From positions 22,897 through 86,896 of the forward strand of contig JAVKTQ010000015.1 of NCBI GenBank assembly GCA_031460455.1: a stretch of DNA of 64,000 bases. The letters are read 5' to 3'. The notes under the pieces are model-generated. The model had not been told where the DNA came from. It saw only the letters and a list, made by a program, of their open reading frames with translations, and made no database searches. The DNA is from Sporomusaceae bacterium (lineage in GTDB: Bacteria; Bacillota; Negativicutes; Sporomusales; UBA7701). The translations under genes and the position numbers were made by a program. This document shows positions 26,367-35,012 of the stretch, piece by piece (the first letter of the stretch is position 1; each line of letters begins with the position of its first letter).

Positions 26367-26418
26367 ACTAGCAAAAGTGGGTATGTACCGTTCGAGGTAC
26401 ATACCCACTTTTGCTAGT
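26367..26418. repeat. 23-bp perfect inverted repeat containing a third activator palindrome
   Basis: Arms 26367-26389 and 26396-26418 are exact reverse complements around the six bases GTTCGA. The inner part (26383-26402) is ATGTACC-N6-GGTACAT; the right arm contains the stop codon of the activator gene (26416-26414). As RNA it would be a very stable hairpin, but no T-run follows, so it may serve both as DNA operator and as 3'-end structure of the activator mRNA. Confidence 0.8.
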
Positions 26419-27829
26419 AACTATTTTTTGTCTTATCATAGGCCTTTAGTTTTCTGTATAATACCGTCCTATAAACACCCAGTCTCTTTGACGCCTCACC
26501 GACACGACCGCCGCAGGCCTGCAGCATATATCTGATATATCGCTCTTCAATCTTACCCATTACATCTTTAAGCGTGTATTTTGCGCCAAGTTGTTTGAAA
26601 TAGTCCTGGAACAGATCACGCTGAACCCCGGCAGCCATCTTGACGCTTTCATCCGGATAGTCCTGCAGCCCGCTTATTACTCGCCGCTCGACAAGGTTTC
26701 TAAGTTCCCGCACATTGCCCGGCCAACTGTACCTTTGAAAAACTTCCAGCGTATCCAAGTCAAGTTCGGCTGCCGTCTCGTAGCGCTTGTTAAAGTCGGC
26801 CAGGAATTTCTTGGCGAGAGCCATTATATCTTCGGGACGCTCCCTGAGAGGCGGGATGCGAATCGGTATAACGTTTAGCCGGTAATAGAGATCGTTTCGG
26901 AAGCTGCCCTCTTCGGTCATTTTCTGCAAATCCTTGTTGGTAGCGGCAATTAACCTAAAGCTGATTTTTCGGTCAAAGTTACTGCCGATCCGCCTAACCT
27001 CGCTAGTTTCCAGCACCCTAAGCAGCTTAGACTGAAGATGGAGAGGCAGCTCGGAAATCTCGTCGAGAAAAAGCGTGCCCCTGTGGGCAGCCTCAAACAA
27101 ACCGGTCTTCCCCTCCGCCTTGGCGCCAGTAAAAGCGCCTTTCTCATAGCCGAACAGCTCAGCCTCTACCAGATTCTCGGGAAAAGTCGCGCAATTTACG
27201 GCGATAAATGCCTCGGCAGCTTGTTTACTGTGCCTGTATATATATTTTGCCAATACCTCTTTACCTGTGCCTGATTCACCAATTAACAGCACAGTGCTGT
27301 TGGTCTGCGAAAGAGTATGCGCAGCGAGCAAAACTTGGCGCATAAGCCGGCTTTCCGCCACAATATCGGCATCATCCATAACCCGATTGCGCAGGTATTC
27401 GATTTCCCTTTTCCGGCGGTCTACAAGTTCGCTCTCCTCTCTACTCTGGCAGCTTTCACCCGAATCTCCGGGATGTGCAGTCGTAATAACAAGCGTGACC
27501 TTCCCCGCTTCATCAAACACAGGCGTGCTTGTGGAGGCATAGATGAGATTGAGGTTTGTTTTGAGGACGCCGCTAACTGCACGCTTATTCTTGACCGCTT
27601 CCATCACATTTGAGTTCGTATAGTAACCCTTGCTGACAAGCTCGTTAACGTTTGTTTTCAGCAGCCTGTCCAGCGTCATATCTAAAGTCAGGGCAGTAGC
27701 CGAATTCGCGAGCAGCACATTCCCGCGGCAATCCGTTACAAAGATCGGCTCCGGAAGATTATCCAGCACCTGTTGAAGGTTTTTAGTTTCAAGAAGGTGT
27801 TCATTTATTGTTTTACGTAATCTCGCCAT
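26414..27829 (-). CDS. Sigma-54-dependent transcriptional activator with PAS sensor (paralogue)
   Basis: Product of 471 residues: PAS domain (~15-115), AAA+ domain with Walker A GESGTGKE, EKGAFTGA and TLFLDE, and Fis-type HTH (GEASKRLGVYRTVLYRKLK). It is paralogous over its full length to the activator at 11430-12824, with the HTH almost the same, which fits the shared palindrome. It should activate the RpoN promoter of the CoA-transferase operon, which is transcribed in the same direction just downstream. Its own gene has an RpoN-like promoter at 27895-27881. The stop codon lies inside the 23-bp inverted repeat. Confidence 0.93.
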   Translation of the reverse strand: MARLRKTINEHLLETKNLQQVLDNLPEPIFVTDCRGNVLLANSATALTLDMTLDRLLKTNVNELVSKGYYTNSNVMEAVKNKRAVSGVLKTNLNLIYASTSTPVFDEAGKVTLVITTAHPGDSGESCQSREESELVDRRKREIEYLRNRVMDDADIVAESRLMRQVLLAAHTLSQTNSTVLLIGESGTGKEVLAKYIYRHSKQAAEAFIAVNCATFPENLVEAELFGYEKGAFTGAKAEGKTGLFEAAHRGTLFLDEISELPLHLQSKLLRVLETSEVRRIGSNFDRKISFRLIAATNKDLQKMTEEGSFRNDLYYRLNVIPIRIPPLRERPEDIMALAKKFLADFNKRYETAAELDLDTLEVFQRYSWPGNVRELRNLVERRVISGLQDYPDESVKMAAGVQRDLFQDYFKQLGAKYTLKDVMGKIEERYIRYMLQACGGRVGEASKRLGVYRTVLYRKLKAYDKTKNSY

Positions 27830-27880
27830 ATTATCTCCCGCATTGTCGGCTGAGCCGTAGCATCCTGAAGCTATAGGGAT

Positions 27881-27895
27881 GCAATTTTTATGCCA
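27881..27895 (-). promoter_or_regulatory. Sigma-54-like promoter of the second activator gene
   Basis: Minus strand TGGCAT-AAAAA-TTGC with correct spacing, ~50 bp before the activator start. No copy of the GTACC palindrome is seen in this intergenic stretch (27830-28108), so the activator acting here is unclear; action from the 3' array at a distance, or another RpoN activator, is possible. Confidence 0.6.
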
Positions 27896-28108
27896 AAATC
27901 CATATGTCGACGAACACAGATCTTCGCCGGATAAGCTAAATCATAACCGTATTACTTTTTGTAACCAGGCTCCCTTATCGTTTTAAGCTTTTCCCGTTCT
28001 ATCAACGCAACGCACTTGACTTGCACCTTTGGGCGGAAATTTGACGAAGAAGTAATTGCCTGACCGTTGCCTGGCATATTCTGATATAAAACTGAATCGA
28101 GGTGACTT

Positions 28109-29074
28109 ATGGAAAAAGCCGATTTCCTGCAATTGTGCCAAGACAACGCGGACTCTAACAGCAATACGTTATCGGCCAAAATACTGCCTGCCGTTCGACA
28201 ATATCTGTCGAATAATCCTGGTAAAAAACTACCGGTAATCTGGCTGGAAACAAGCGACAGCGGCGACAACAACATTGCCTTCATGAACACGACCTATCCT
28301 TACTTACACCAGGTTTTTACCGACATGATTAATCTATTATACAGCAACACCTTCATGGCGGCCCAAGGCAGCGACGCTCTCCAGCTACTGAAGCACGCCG
28401 TCGAAGGCTACTTCGGCCCATTTACCCTGATTGTCGAAGGAGCTATACCGTTAAAAGACGGCGGCATCTACAACATTATCGCCCGAACCGAGAATGGACC
28501 AATAACAGCCCTGGAAGCGGTCCATCGCCTAGGAGCAGCCGCACAGTACGTCGTCGCAGCAGGCACATGTGCAAGCTTCGGCGGCGCTTCCGCAGCCGCT
28601 CCTAACACGACGGGGTCGGTCGGAGTAAGCCAGGTACTCAATCGGCAGGTGATAAACGTCAGCGGCTGCCCGGTAAATCCCGACTGGCTTGTGGGAACAT
28701 TGGCCCACCTGTTGATGTTCGGAGTTCCGGAACTGGACGACCTCAACCGGCCCAGCCTCTTCTATGGAGTTACCGTTCACCGGCATTGCCAGCGACGTTC
28801 ATACTTTGACAACAAAGAGTTCGCAGAAAACCTCGGCGATATCGAGTGCATGTTTTCCCTGGGCTGCTCCGGGCCCCGCACCGGTGCCGACTGCCCATAT
28901 CGGCAATGGATCAATCACGTAAGCTGGCCGGTTAAAGCAAATACCCCCTGTATCGGTTGCACAAATCAGGACTTTCCCGATGGCTCGTCGCCTTTCTTTA
29001 CTCCACTACCGCAAAAATTCAAGACTGGGAAAACTGGGCAACAGCCATCGGCCGGTAAAGGAGAGAAAGTATGA
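28109..29074 (+). CDS. [NiFe]-hydrogenase small subunit homologue with altered proximal-cluster site
   Basis: Product of 321 residues resembling HyaA/HupS small subunits. Conserved: TFMAAQGSDA, GTCASFGG, NVSGCPVNPDW, and the distal/medial ligand region HRHCQRR...CMFSLGCSGPRTGADCPYRQW...CIGCTNQDFPD. Unusual: the N-terminal CxxC motif after WLE, which supplies two proximal [4Fe-4S] ligands, is Ser51-Gly-Asp-Asn54 here (WLETSDSGDN). There is no Tat signal, so the enzyme is probably cytoplasmic. RBS GAGGTGAC before the ATG; the stop overlaps the large-subunit start (ATGA). No hyp or hup maturation genes are nearby. Confidence 0.88.
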   Translation: MEKADFLQLCQDNADSNSNTLSAKILPAVRQYLSNNPGKKLPVIWLETSDSGDNNIAFMNTTYPYLHQVFTDMINLLYSNTFMAAQGSDALQLLKHAVEGYFGPFTLIVEGAIPLKDGGIYNIIARTENGPITALEAVHRLGAAAQYVVAAGTCASFGGASAAAPNTTGSVGVSQVLNRQVINVSGCPVNPDWLVGTLAHLLMFGVPELDDLNRPSLFYGVTVHRHCQRRSYFDNKEFAENLGDIECMFSLGCSGPRTGADCPYRQWINHVSWPVKANTPCIGCTNQDFPDGSSPFFTPLPQKFKTGKTGQQPSAGKGEKV

Positions 29075-30468
29075 GCGTAAACAAAATTCTGCTCAGTCCC
29101 GTTACCCGCCTAAGCGGCCTGCTCAGTGTGGAACTCACAGTCGATGAAGGAACTATTGTTGAGGCCGATGTCAGTAGCACCATGTTCCGCGGCTTCGAAT
29201 ATATCATGCGGAACAGGCATGTCACAGACGCGGTTTATATGACCCAGCGTATCTGCGGCATCTGCTCCACCGCCCACGGAGCGGTGGCCAGCTACCTTTT
29301 GGACCAGTTTTACGACAACGACATCGGCGAAAACGCCCAATATCTGAGGAATATCATGTTCGGAGCCGACTTTCTCCAGAATCATATCCGCCACTTCTAT
29401 TTCTTCGGGCTACCTGACTTCGTCATAATGCCGAATGAACCGCCTTTTCTTAATCAAAACTGTTGCGACTGCCGCCTCGACATCGACGACAACCGCCGCC
29501 TTGCCGGGCATTATATCGGGGCGGTCAAAGCGGCGGAAAAGAGCCATCAGCTTCTCGCCCTGTTTGGAGGGAAGGCCCCTCACCAGCATAGCTTTGTCCA
29601 TGGCGGGGTCGCGGTCGCGCCTACGGCGGATAAAATAAATCAGGCACTTTCACTTGTACGTGATGTCCTGGACTTCATCCGAACCTGTCTGCTTCCGGAT
29701 ACCGACCTCATCGCGAAATACTATGAAGATTACTATCACATTGGGGAAACATCGGGACAGTTTCTCTCCTTCGGGCTATTCAGCTTCGGTGGCAAAAATG
29801 AGCATAATCTGTGGCAGCCAGGCGTCTTAGATGGCGGACGGCTTACCAGGCCGAAAATCGATCTGATCCGGGAAGACATCTCCAGAGCCTGGTTCGAGCG
29901 GGGAAGAATATCGGAAGAAGATGAAACGATACCCGCTCCGCGTAAACCGGGAGCCTATTCCTGGACAAAATCCGTTCTATATCGGGGGCGACATTACGAA
30001 GGGGGACCGCTTGCCAGAATGCTCATTAATGGCTTTTACCGCGGTGGAAGATCAACAATGGACAGGATTGTCGCCCGTTCCCTTGAAACGCTTTTGATAG
30101 CCGAGCTCATCGAAGAATGGTTACAGAAGCTGCGCCCCGGAGATCCGCCTTTAAACCAGAAAAAAGAACTTGTCCGCACTGAAGCGATTGCCGTTACCGA
30201 CGCCATGAGGGGCACCCTGCTCCATTGCGCACGAATCAAGCAAGACCGGGTGGAAAGATACGACATCATCACCCCCACTGCATGGAACTTTTCCCCGAAA
30301 GACGAGCACGGCCGGCGGGGTCCGGCCGAAACCGCCCTGGTCGGCACGGAGATACCAGCCCCGGAACTTAAATATGTTATCCCCGGCCGTATCATACGCT
30401 CATTCGACCCCTGCCTATCATGCGCTACACATTTATTGGAGAAACCTACAGCCCAAACCAAAACATAA
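29071..30468 (+). CDS. [NiFe]-hydrogenase large subunit
   Basis: Product of 465 residues. The nickel ligands are present: L1 motif RICGIC (Cys62, Cys65) and L2 motif DPCLSCATH (Cys448, Cys451, His454), plus RGFE (Glu43). Eleven residues follow His454, as expected for a precursor trimmed by a HupD/HyaD-type endopeptidase, which is not in the window. The protein is shorter than typical group 1 uptake subunits (~570). The active site should thus be able to bind NiFe, whereas the partner subunit has an atypical electron-exit site. Start overlaps the small-subunit stop. Confidence 0.9.
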   Translation: MSVNKILLSPVTRLSGLLSVELTVDEGTIVEADVSSTMFRGFEYIMRNRHVTDAVYMTQRICGICSTAHGAVASYLLDQFYDNDIGENAQYLRNIMFGADFLQNHIRHFYFFGLPDFVIMPNEPPFLNQNCCDCRLDIDDNRRLAGHYIGAVKAAEKSHQLLALFGGKAPHQHSFVHGGVAVAPTADKINQALSLVRDVLDFIRTCLLPDTDLIAKYYEDYYHIGETSGQFLSFGLFSFGGKNEHNLWQPGVLDGGRLTRPKIDLIREDISRAWFERGRISEEDETIPAPRKPGAYSWTKSVLYRGRHYEGGPLARMLINGFYRGGRSTMDRIVARSLETLLIAELIEEWLQKLRPGDPPLNQKKELVRTEAIAVTDAMRGTLLHCARIKQDRVERYDIITPTAWNFSPKDEHGRRGPAETALVGTEIPAPELKYVIPGRIIRSFDPCLSCATHLLEKPTAQTKT

Positions 30469-30474
30469 AATAAT

Positions 30475-30504
30475 TTAAACACTTTTCCTTTTTACTCATA
30501 TAAT
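30475..30504 (+). promoter_or_regulatory. Probable sigma-A promoter of the ferritin-like gene
   Basis: TTAAAC (30475-30480), 18-base spacer, TATAAT (30499-30504), ~30 bp before the start codon at 30535. It begins only a few bases after the hydrogenase stop, so the ferritin-like gene can be expressed independently. Confidence 0.55.
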
Positions 30505-30534
30505 ATATTGACCATAATATAGGAGGGGAAACCT

Positions 30535-31137
30535 ATGGCTAAGCACGTATGTTATCCGGCCAAAGCCGGTTATAGCTGTCCCCCGTCATGCGAGCCTGAC
30601 GTCGATGAGTGCCCTAACCACCCCGATTTATACCTGCTCCGGGACGCAGCAGCGGATGAACGCGGCGCAATTGCCGACTATCTGACCTGTGCCGCCGAAA
30701 CTTGTATGGATGAACTCTTTTTGGACGTGACCGAAGATGAAATGCAGCATTATGTTGAAACAATGCGATTAGTAACCCTGTTCGACCCAGTACAGGCTGA
30801 AATGTTCGAAGAGGAAGACCTCGGCTTTCTGGTGATGCAACGGCCGGTAGGCAAGCCGAAATGGGCGCCCATGAAAAAAGCCCCGGAAAAAGAGGCCGAT
30901 GTAGCGGTAATTCCGCCGAATAAAAAAGATTTGCCGGCGATCCGCTGCATTACGAAGGCCATCCAAGATGAACTGCACGCTATTAATAAGTATCAGCGTT
31001 ATATGAATGACGCTGAAGATTCCCGCGTAAAAGCCCACTTTTGTAAACTTATGAATGACGAAAAGGAGCATGTCGCCGAATTTACCGCGGCGCTTTTCGA
31101 ACTCACCCACGAACCCCTTCCGGCGGAAACCGATTAA
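30535..31137 (+). CDS. Ferritin-like (rubrerythrin-type) di-iron protein
   Basis: Product of 200 residues with two ferritin-like half-bundles: ADERGAIADYL...EDEMQHYVE (~40-78) and QDELHAINKYQRYM...NDEKEHVAEF (~145-185). Each has a Glu in one helix and ExxH-like pair in the next, as in di-iron four-helix bundles. A Cys-containing N-terminus (VCYPAKAGYSCPPSCEPDVDECP) precedes them and could bind a metal. Such proteins detoxify peroxide or oxygen, or store iron, in strict anaerobes. RBS AGGAGGGG. It directly follows the hydrogenase pair; functional connection is possible but it has its own promoter-like sequence. Confidence 0.75.
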   Translation: MAKHVCYPAKAGYSCPPSCEPDVDECPNHPDLYLLRDAAADERGAIADYLTCAAETCMDELFLDVTEDEMQHYVETMRLVTLFDPVQAEMFEEEDLGFLVMQRPVGKPKWAPMKKAPEKEADVAVIPPNKKDLPAIRCITKAIQDELHAINKYQRYMNDAEDSRVKAHFCKLMNDEKEHVAEFTAALFELTHEPLPAETD

Positions 31138-31284
31138 TCAGGCGTCGGCTTCGTAAGGTTATCGCATGTATTTGCTGGTGACAAACCCCTCAGGCAATCG
31201 CTTCCTCTGCCGCTCTTTTGAGCAATACGCTAGGAGACAAAACCACCAATAAAACGTTATCGACAGATAATTTCCCCATTAATG

Positions 31285-31318
31285 GAACAACGAGGAGTGA
31301 AATCACTCCTCGTTGTTC
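31285..31318. terminator. Hairpin between convergent genes
   Basis: A 16-bp perfect inverted repeat (GAACAACGAGGAGTGA and complement, two-base loop) lies between the ferritin-like gene and the convergent acetyltransferase gene. No long T-run; probably a bidirectional transcript end. The remaining intergenic bases (31138-31482) hold nothing else that I recognise. Confidence 0.6.
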
Positions 31319-31482
31319 TCCGGGAACCGGAATTCGGTTTGTATTCTAAAAATACACTATCGGTCAGCATCTTAGGCCCCTACTATTCTTGAATGCCTCG
31401 TGCGACTGGAGTAAATTTTCGCAACGGGTCAACGTTTATCCTTCTGTCTCGTTATTAGTCCAAGATTTTGTCCGTATCCCCA

Positions 31483-32574
31483 TCACGCAAATTTAAATCG
31501 GCGTTGACATACATCAAACTCCAGCACCTTGTAATGCTTGTACTCCGTACCGCCAAAATGGCTGATAAGACTTCGGGAAGGGAAATTCTCGTCCATAATC
31601 CAGCCGCTCTCACACTGGCTATACCGGTCTTTAGCAAGGCAAAAGCAGTTGTGCAGAAGGCCGAAAATCAGCCCTGATCCTCGATATTTAGGCAACACCC
31701 CAATTTCCGCGACCTTGAACCTCGTTATCCTAGGCCAGCCGATACGATATTTGATCAAGGTTGCCAAGCCGATCGACTTGCCGGGCGTAATCAGTTCGTT
31801 CAAATCAGGATGCCAAAGCACGTAGCCGACCGCCCGGCCTTCATCTTCGGCAAAGATTAAGTGCTCTCCCCGCAAGAATGGTCGGAGAGCCTCATACATT
31901 TCGCCATTCTCCTCCTTAGTCCTCTCCCAATACAAAGGATGCTCCTCAAAACACTCGTTAATCAGCCGGGTATAGATTTCAACCTCCCGCTCCAACTGTT
32001 TAAAGTCAGCTACGCGGTACTTGAAACGTTTATTCAGCCTGGCGAACAAAGACCGGTATTTAACAAAACCAAGCGACGCAAGATCGAAAACATATGATGC
32101 CAGGCCATGCTCATTGTCGGCATGGCCTTTTAAATAATCATAGTAATATGGCGGATTGAATGAAGACCAAAAGGACACCGGCTTGTCAAAATTGTCGCAT
32201 AAAAGACCCATACCGTAATTCATATGACCGTTTATGCCTACGATTACCTTGCCGATCCCCCGTGCAGCCGCGCTTCTCTTCGCGTGGTCCAGCAGCATCA
32301 TGATAGCGGTCCGGTCATCCAGCGCCTCAAAAAAGGCCATACTCAGATACCCCGGGAGCTTCTCGCTGGAAATAAGCACTGTGGCAGCCAAAAGTTTACC
32401 GCCATCATAAACGCCGGCAAGAGACTTTTCGATATGCCTGCTGAAAGGACTCTGGCCGCTGACAATATCTTTAATCAGCGGCGACATACTGTCACGATAT
32501 TGGTGATAATGGCGGTAAATATCGGTTGTTAACGCCCCATAATCGCGCCACTCAAAATCCGGCCTAATCTCCAT
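31483..32574 (-). CDS. GNAT-family N-acetyltransferase (two-domain)
   Basis: Product of 363 residues with a GNAT acetyl-CoA-binding region in the C-terminal half (VAEIGVLPKYRGSGLIFGLLHNC, containing the RGSG-type pyrophosphate loop) and a degenerate GNAT-like N-terminal half (GGKLLAATVLISSEKLPGYLS). No signal peptide. Start ATG at 32574 rather than GTG at 32580 because GGGGG is five bases before the ATG. Substrate unknown. The 3' end is nearly duplicated in non-coding DNA at 45259-45285. Confidence 0.7.
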   Translation of the reverse strand: MEIRPDFEWRDYGALTTDIYRHYHQYRDSMSPLIKDIVSGQSPFSRHIEKSLAGVYDGGKLLAATVLISSEKLPGYLSMAFFEALDDRTAIMMLLDHAKRSAAARGIGKVIVGINGHMNYGMGLLCDNFDKPVSFWSSFNPPYYYDYLKGHADNEHGLASYVFDLASLGFVKYRSLFARLNKRFKYRVADFKQLEREVEIYTRLINECFEEHPLYWERTKEENGEMYEALRPFLRGEHLIFAEDEGRAVGYVLWHPDLNELITPGKSIGLATLIKYRIGWPRITRFKVAEIGVLPKYRGSGLIFGLLHNCFCLAKDRYSQCESGWIMDENFPSRSLISHFGGTEYKHYKVLEFDVCQRRFKFA

Positions 32575-32632
32575 ACGCACCCCCGCTGATAAATCCGGAC
32601 CCCGAATTCCGTGCGAGCCGGCCAGTTGCCTC

Positions 32633-33781
32633 TTACAGCTCTATTTGCGCCGGTGGTAGCGGGTAGGGGTTCCTGTAGCTTTCTACCAACTGTCCGTTGC
32701 GCATCTTGAAAATGCGGTCAGCCATCGCCGCAATAGCGGTATTATGGGTAACGACCACCACCGTCCGGCCGTCGGCGCGACACAAGCGCCCGAGAAGTTC
32801 CAGCACGACCTTGCCGCTTTTGCTGTCAAGCGCTCCCGTCGGTTCGTCGCAGAGCAGGATTTTCGGCTGTTTGATAAGGGCCCGGGCGATAGAGACCCGT
32901 TGCTGCTCGCCGCCGGAGAGCTGCGAAGGAAAGTGGTCCAGCCGGTCCGCAAGGCCCACCTCCTGAAAAACTTCGGCCAAGGATAACGGGTTATCCGCCA
33001 TTTCGGCGGCCAGGAGGACATTTTCCCCGGCCGTGAGGTCTGGGATCAGGTGGTAAAACTGAAAAATGAAGCCGACTTCCTGTCGCCGGTAACGTGTCAG
33101 GAGACGGTCGTCCGCCCCGGCGACCTCCACGCCTGAGTACAGGATCCGCCCGCCGGACGGCTGATCCATGCCGCCGATGAGATTCAGCAGGGTGCTTTTG
33201 CCGCAGCCGCTCGGACCAAGGATAACGACCAACTCTCCCGGGTAAATGTCCAGACTGGTCGGATGCAGCGCCTGAACAGGGACGGCGCCTGTCGTATAAG
33301 TCCTGCTGACATTTTCCAGGACAACCAGGGGAATTTGCGGGGCCGCATCCCGGAGTACCGCGAGTTTTTCGCCGCTTTCCCTTCTTTTCCACTCCGCGGC
33401 GGTCTGGAGCACGTTTTTGATTTCGGGGATGTGGCTAACATCGCGAAAAGCGACCACCATGCCGATTTTCTCGGGGACTTCCGTCTGCCCGGAATAAACC
33501 AGGCTGCATTTCAAAAAGAGCAATTTGCGGATTCGCCCGGTAAAAAAGGGGACAACAAACATATCTCCGGGGTACTGCTGCAGAACAAAATTCAAAATGA
33601 CCTGGTTGAATTCATCGTTCTCCGCATGGTCGAAAAAGTGAAGCCCAAATGGCTGGTTCACCACCTCCACCTGCTGCATTTCCAGTATCTCGGCGGCCGC
33701 TGCATTGAAAACATCGATTCTTCCTTGCATGGTTAGGGCCATGATGCCCTCGGCACAATAATCCCCGTTGATGGCCTTCAC
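32633..33781 (-). CDS. PAS domain-ABC ATPase fusion (MacB/LolD-type export ATPase)
   Basis: Product of 382 residues. Residues ~1-125 form a PAS domain (MALTMQGRIDVFNAAAAEILEM...GMVVAFRDVS); residues ~152-375 form an ABC ATPase of the MacB/LolD class with Walker A GPSGCGKST (189-197), Q-loop FIFQFYHLIPDLTAGENV, signature LSGGEQQR, Walker B ILLCDEPTGALD and switch His VVVTHN. A sensory PAS on this ATPase class is unusual; it may gate transport by a ligand or redox signal. GTG start behind AAGGA. It is the third gene of the operon with the membrane fusion protein and permease. Confidence 0.88.
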   Translation of the reverse strand: MKAINGDYCAEGIMALTMQGRIDVFNAAAAEILEMQQVEVVNQPFGLHFFDHAENDEFNQVILNFVLQQYPGDMFVVPFFTGRIRKLLFLKCSLVYSGQTEVPEKIGMVVAFRDVSHIPEIKNVLQTAAEWKRRESGEKLAVLRDAAPQIPLVVLENVSRTYTTGAVPVQALHPTSLDIYPGELVVILGPSGCGKSTLLNLIGGMDQPSGGRILYSGVEVAGADDRLLTRYRRQEVGFIFQFYHLIPDLTAGENVLLAAEMADNPLSLAEVFQEVGLADRLDHFPSQLSGGEQQRVSIARALIKQPKILLCDEPTGALDSKSGKVVLELLGRLCRADGRTVVVVTHNTAIAAMADRIFKMRNGQLVESYRNPYPLPPAQIEL

Positions 33782-33785
33782 CGCC

Positions 33786-34988
33786 TTAATTCCTTGCGTC
33801 GCTGATGCGAACGCGCGCTCTTTCGGTAATCTCCCCTCTTCTGGCGGTTATGACGGTATCCTGCGGCTTGAGGCCCTCAAGAATCTCCGCCTGCACCCTG
33901 TTTTTCAGGCCGACCGTCACCTTGCGGCATTCAGCCCGGCCGGCGGATACTATCCAAACCTCATACTGACCCAGGGCATTCATTACCAGCGCTTCCCGGG
34001 GAATGAGCAACGCATCGTCCTTGAAACGGGTGATGATCGAAACCTTCACCTCATAGCCGGAACGCAGGTTGCCCCATTCGGGCAGATCGGCGATGACCCG
34101 CACTCGGCGCTGAATGACGCCCAACGCCGACACCTTTTCGAACGCCTGCGGATAGATGTCGCTGACAGTGCCGGTGACCGGGGCCGCAAGCACGGGTGAA
34201 CCGACCGTCACCTTTTGGCCAAGGGCAACATACCCCATGTTGTCACTAAGAACGTCCACATTGACACGGGTCCGGCCAGCTTTGCCGATTTTGGCGACAA
34301 CCGCCCCCTGGACAACATACTCTCCTTCTTTGGGCACCAAATAAATCACGGCGCCATCTGCCGGACTCTTGACGGCGAGCTGGTTCACTTTCCGGTCGGC
34401 GGATTGCTGCTGCCGGCGCAGAGCCGTCAACTGCCGCTCCAAATCGCCGGTGATTTCGCCGGTCGAGTATGTCCGGCTGCGCAGCCTGTCCAGCGCCAGC
34501 TTGGCCTCGTCGAATTCCTGCTGGCTTATGGCCCCGGCCGCCAGCAGAGCTTTTCTCTGGGCGAATTTCCTTTCCGCGTCGGTAAGTTCATACAGGGCGA
34601 TTTGGCGATTGTTCCGGGCGTCATTCAGGGATGCGGCGACCCGGTTGGCCTGCGCATCGGTATTTTCCCGCAGCGAATCGGTTTCCGGCGAGTCCAGGAG
34701 CAGGAGTGTCTGGCTTTGCTTCACCTTTTGCCCGCGCTCGACTTCCAGTCGTCCTATATAGCCGTTCACCGGCGCCAGGACGTCATATTCCTCGTCAGCC
34801 TGGATATAACCGATTTCATCCACCGTTACCGTGATGCTGCCGCGGGTTGCCTTGGCGGTGCTCACCTCAACGGCGCCGGCGAAGAAAAACAAGTACAGCA
34901 GCCACAGTCCAGCAGCCGCAGCGATGCCGGCAACCAGCTTATTCCTATGGCCATCTAATAAATTCTTAGGTTTCTCCGCTGCAAACAT
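33786..34988 (-). CDS. Periplasmic adaptor (HlyD/MacA-type membrane fusion protein)
   Basis: Product of 400 residues: a single N-terminal membrane anchor (~17-38, AGIAAAAGLWLLYLFFF), then lipoyl-like half (VLAPVNGYIGRLEVERGQKVKQSQTLLLLDSP), a long alpha-helical hairpin (~95-190, coiled coil), second lipoyl half (LAVKSPADGAVIYLVPKEGEYV), beta-barrel and membrane-proximal domains. MacA-like adaptors link an inner-membrane ABC pump to an outer-membrane channel, fitting a diderm envelope. RBS GGGAGG. Lies between the permease (24 bp) and the ATPase (4 bp). Confidence 0.9.
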   Translation of the reverse strand: MFAAEKPKNLLDGHRNKLVAGIAAAAGLWLLYLFFFAGAVEVSTAKATRGSITVTVDEIGYIQADEEYDVLAPVNGYIGRLEVERGQKVKQSQTLLLLDSPETDSLRENTDAQANRVAASLNDARNNRQIALYELTDAERKFAQRKALLAAGAISQQEFDEAKLALDRLRSRTYSTGEITGDLERQLTALRRQQQSADRKVNQLAVKSPADGAVIYLVPKEGEYVVQGAVVAKIGKAGRTRVNVDVLSDNMGYVALGQKVTVGSPVLAAPVTGTVSDIYPQAFEKVSALGVIQRRVRVIADLPEWGNLRSGYEVKVSIITRFKDDALLIPREALVMNALGQYEVWIVSAGRAECRKVTVGLKNRVQAEILEGLKPQDTVITARRGEITERARVRISDARN

Positions 34989-35012
34989 CCCTGACCTCCC
35001 TCGTTTTCCAGC

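Noticed and set aside
28041..28095. TGGCAT in front of the hydrogenase genes as RpoN promoter
   Set aside because: The -12 element TTGC is missing at the right distance (GATA instead).
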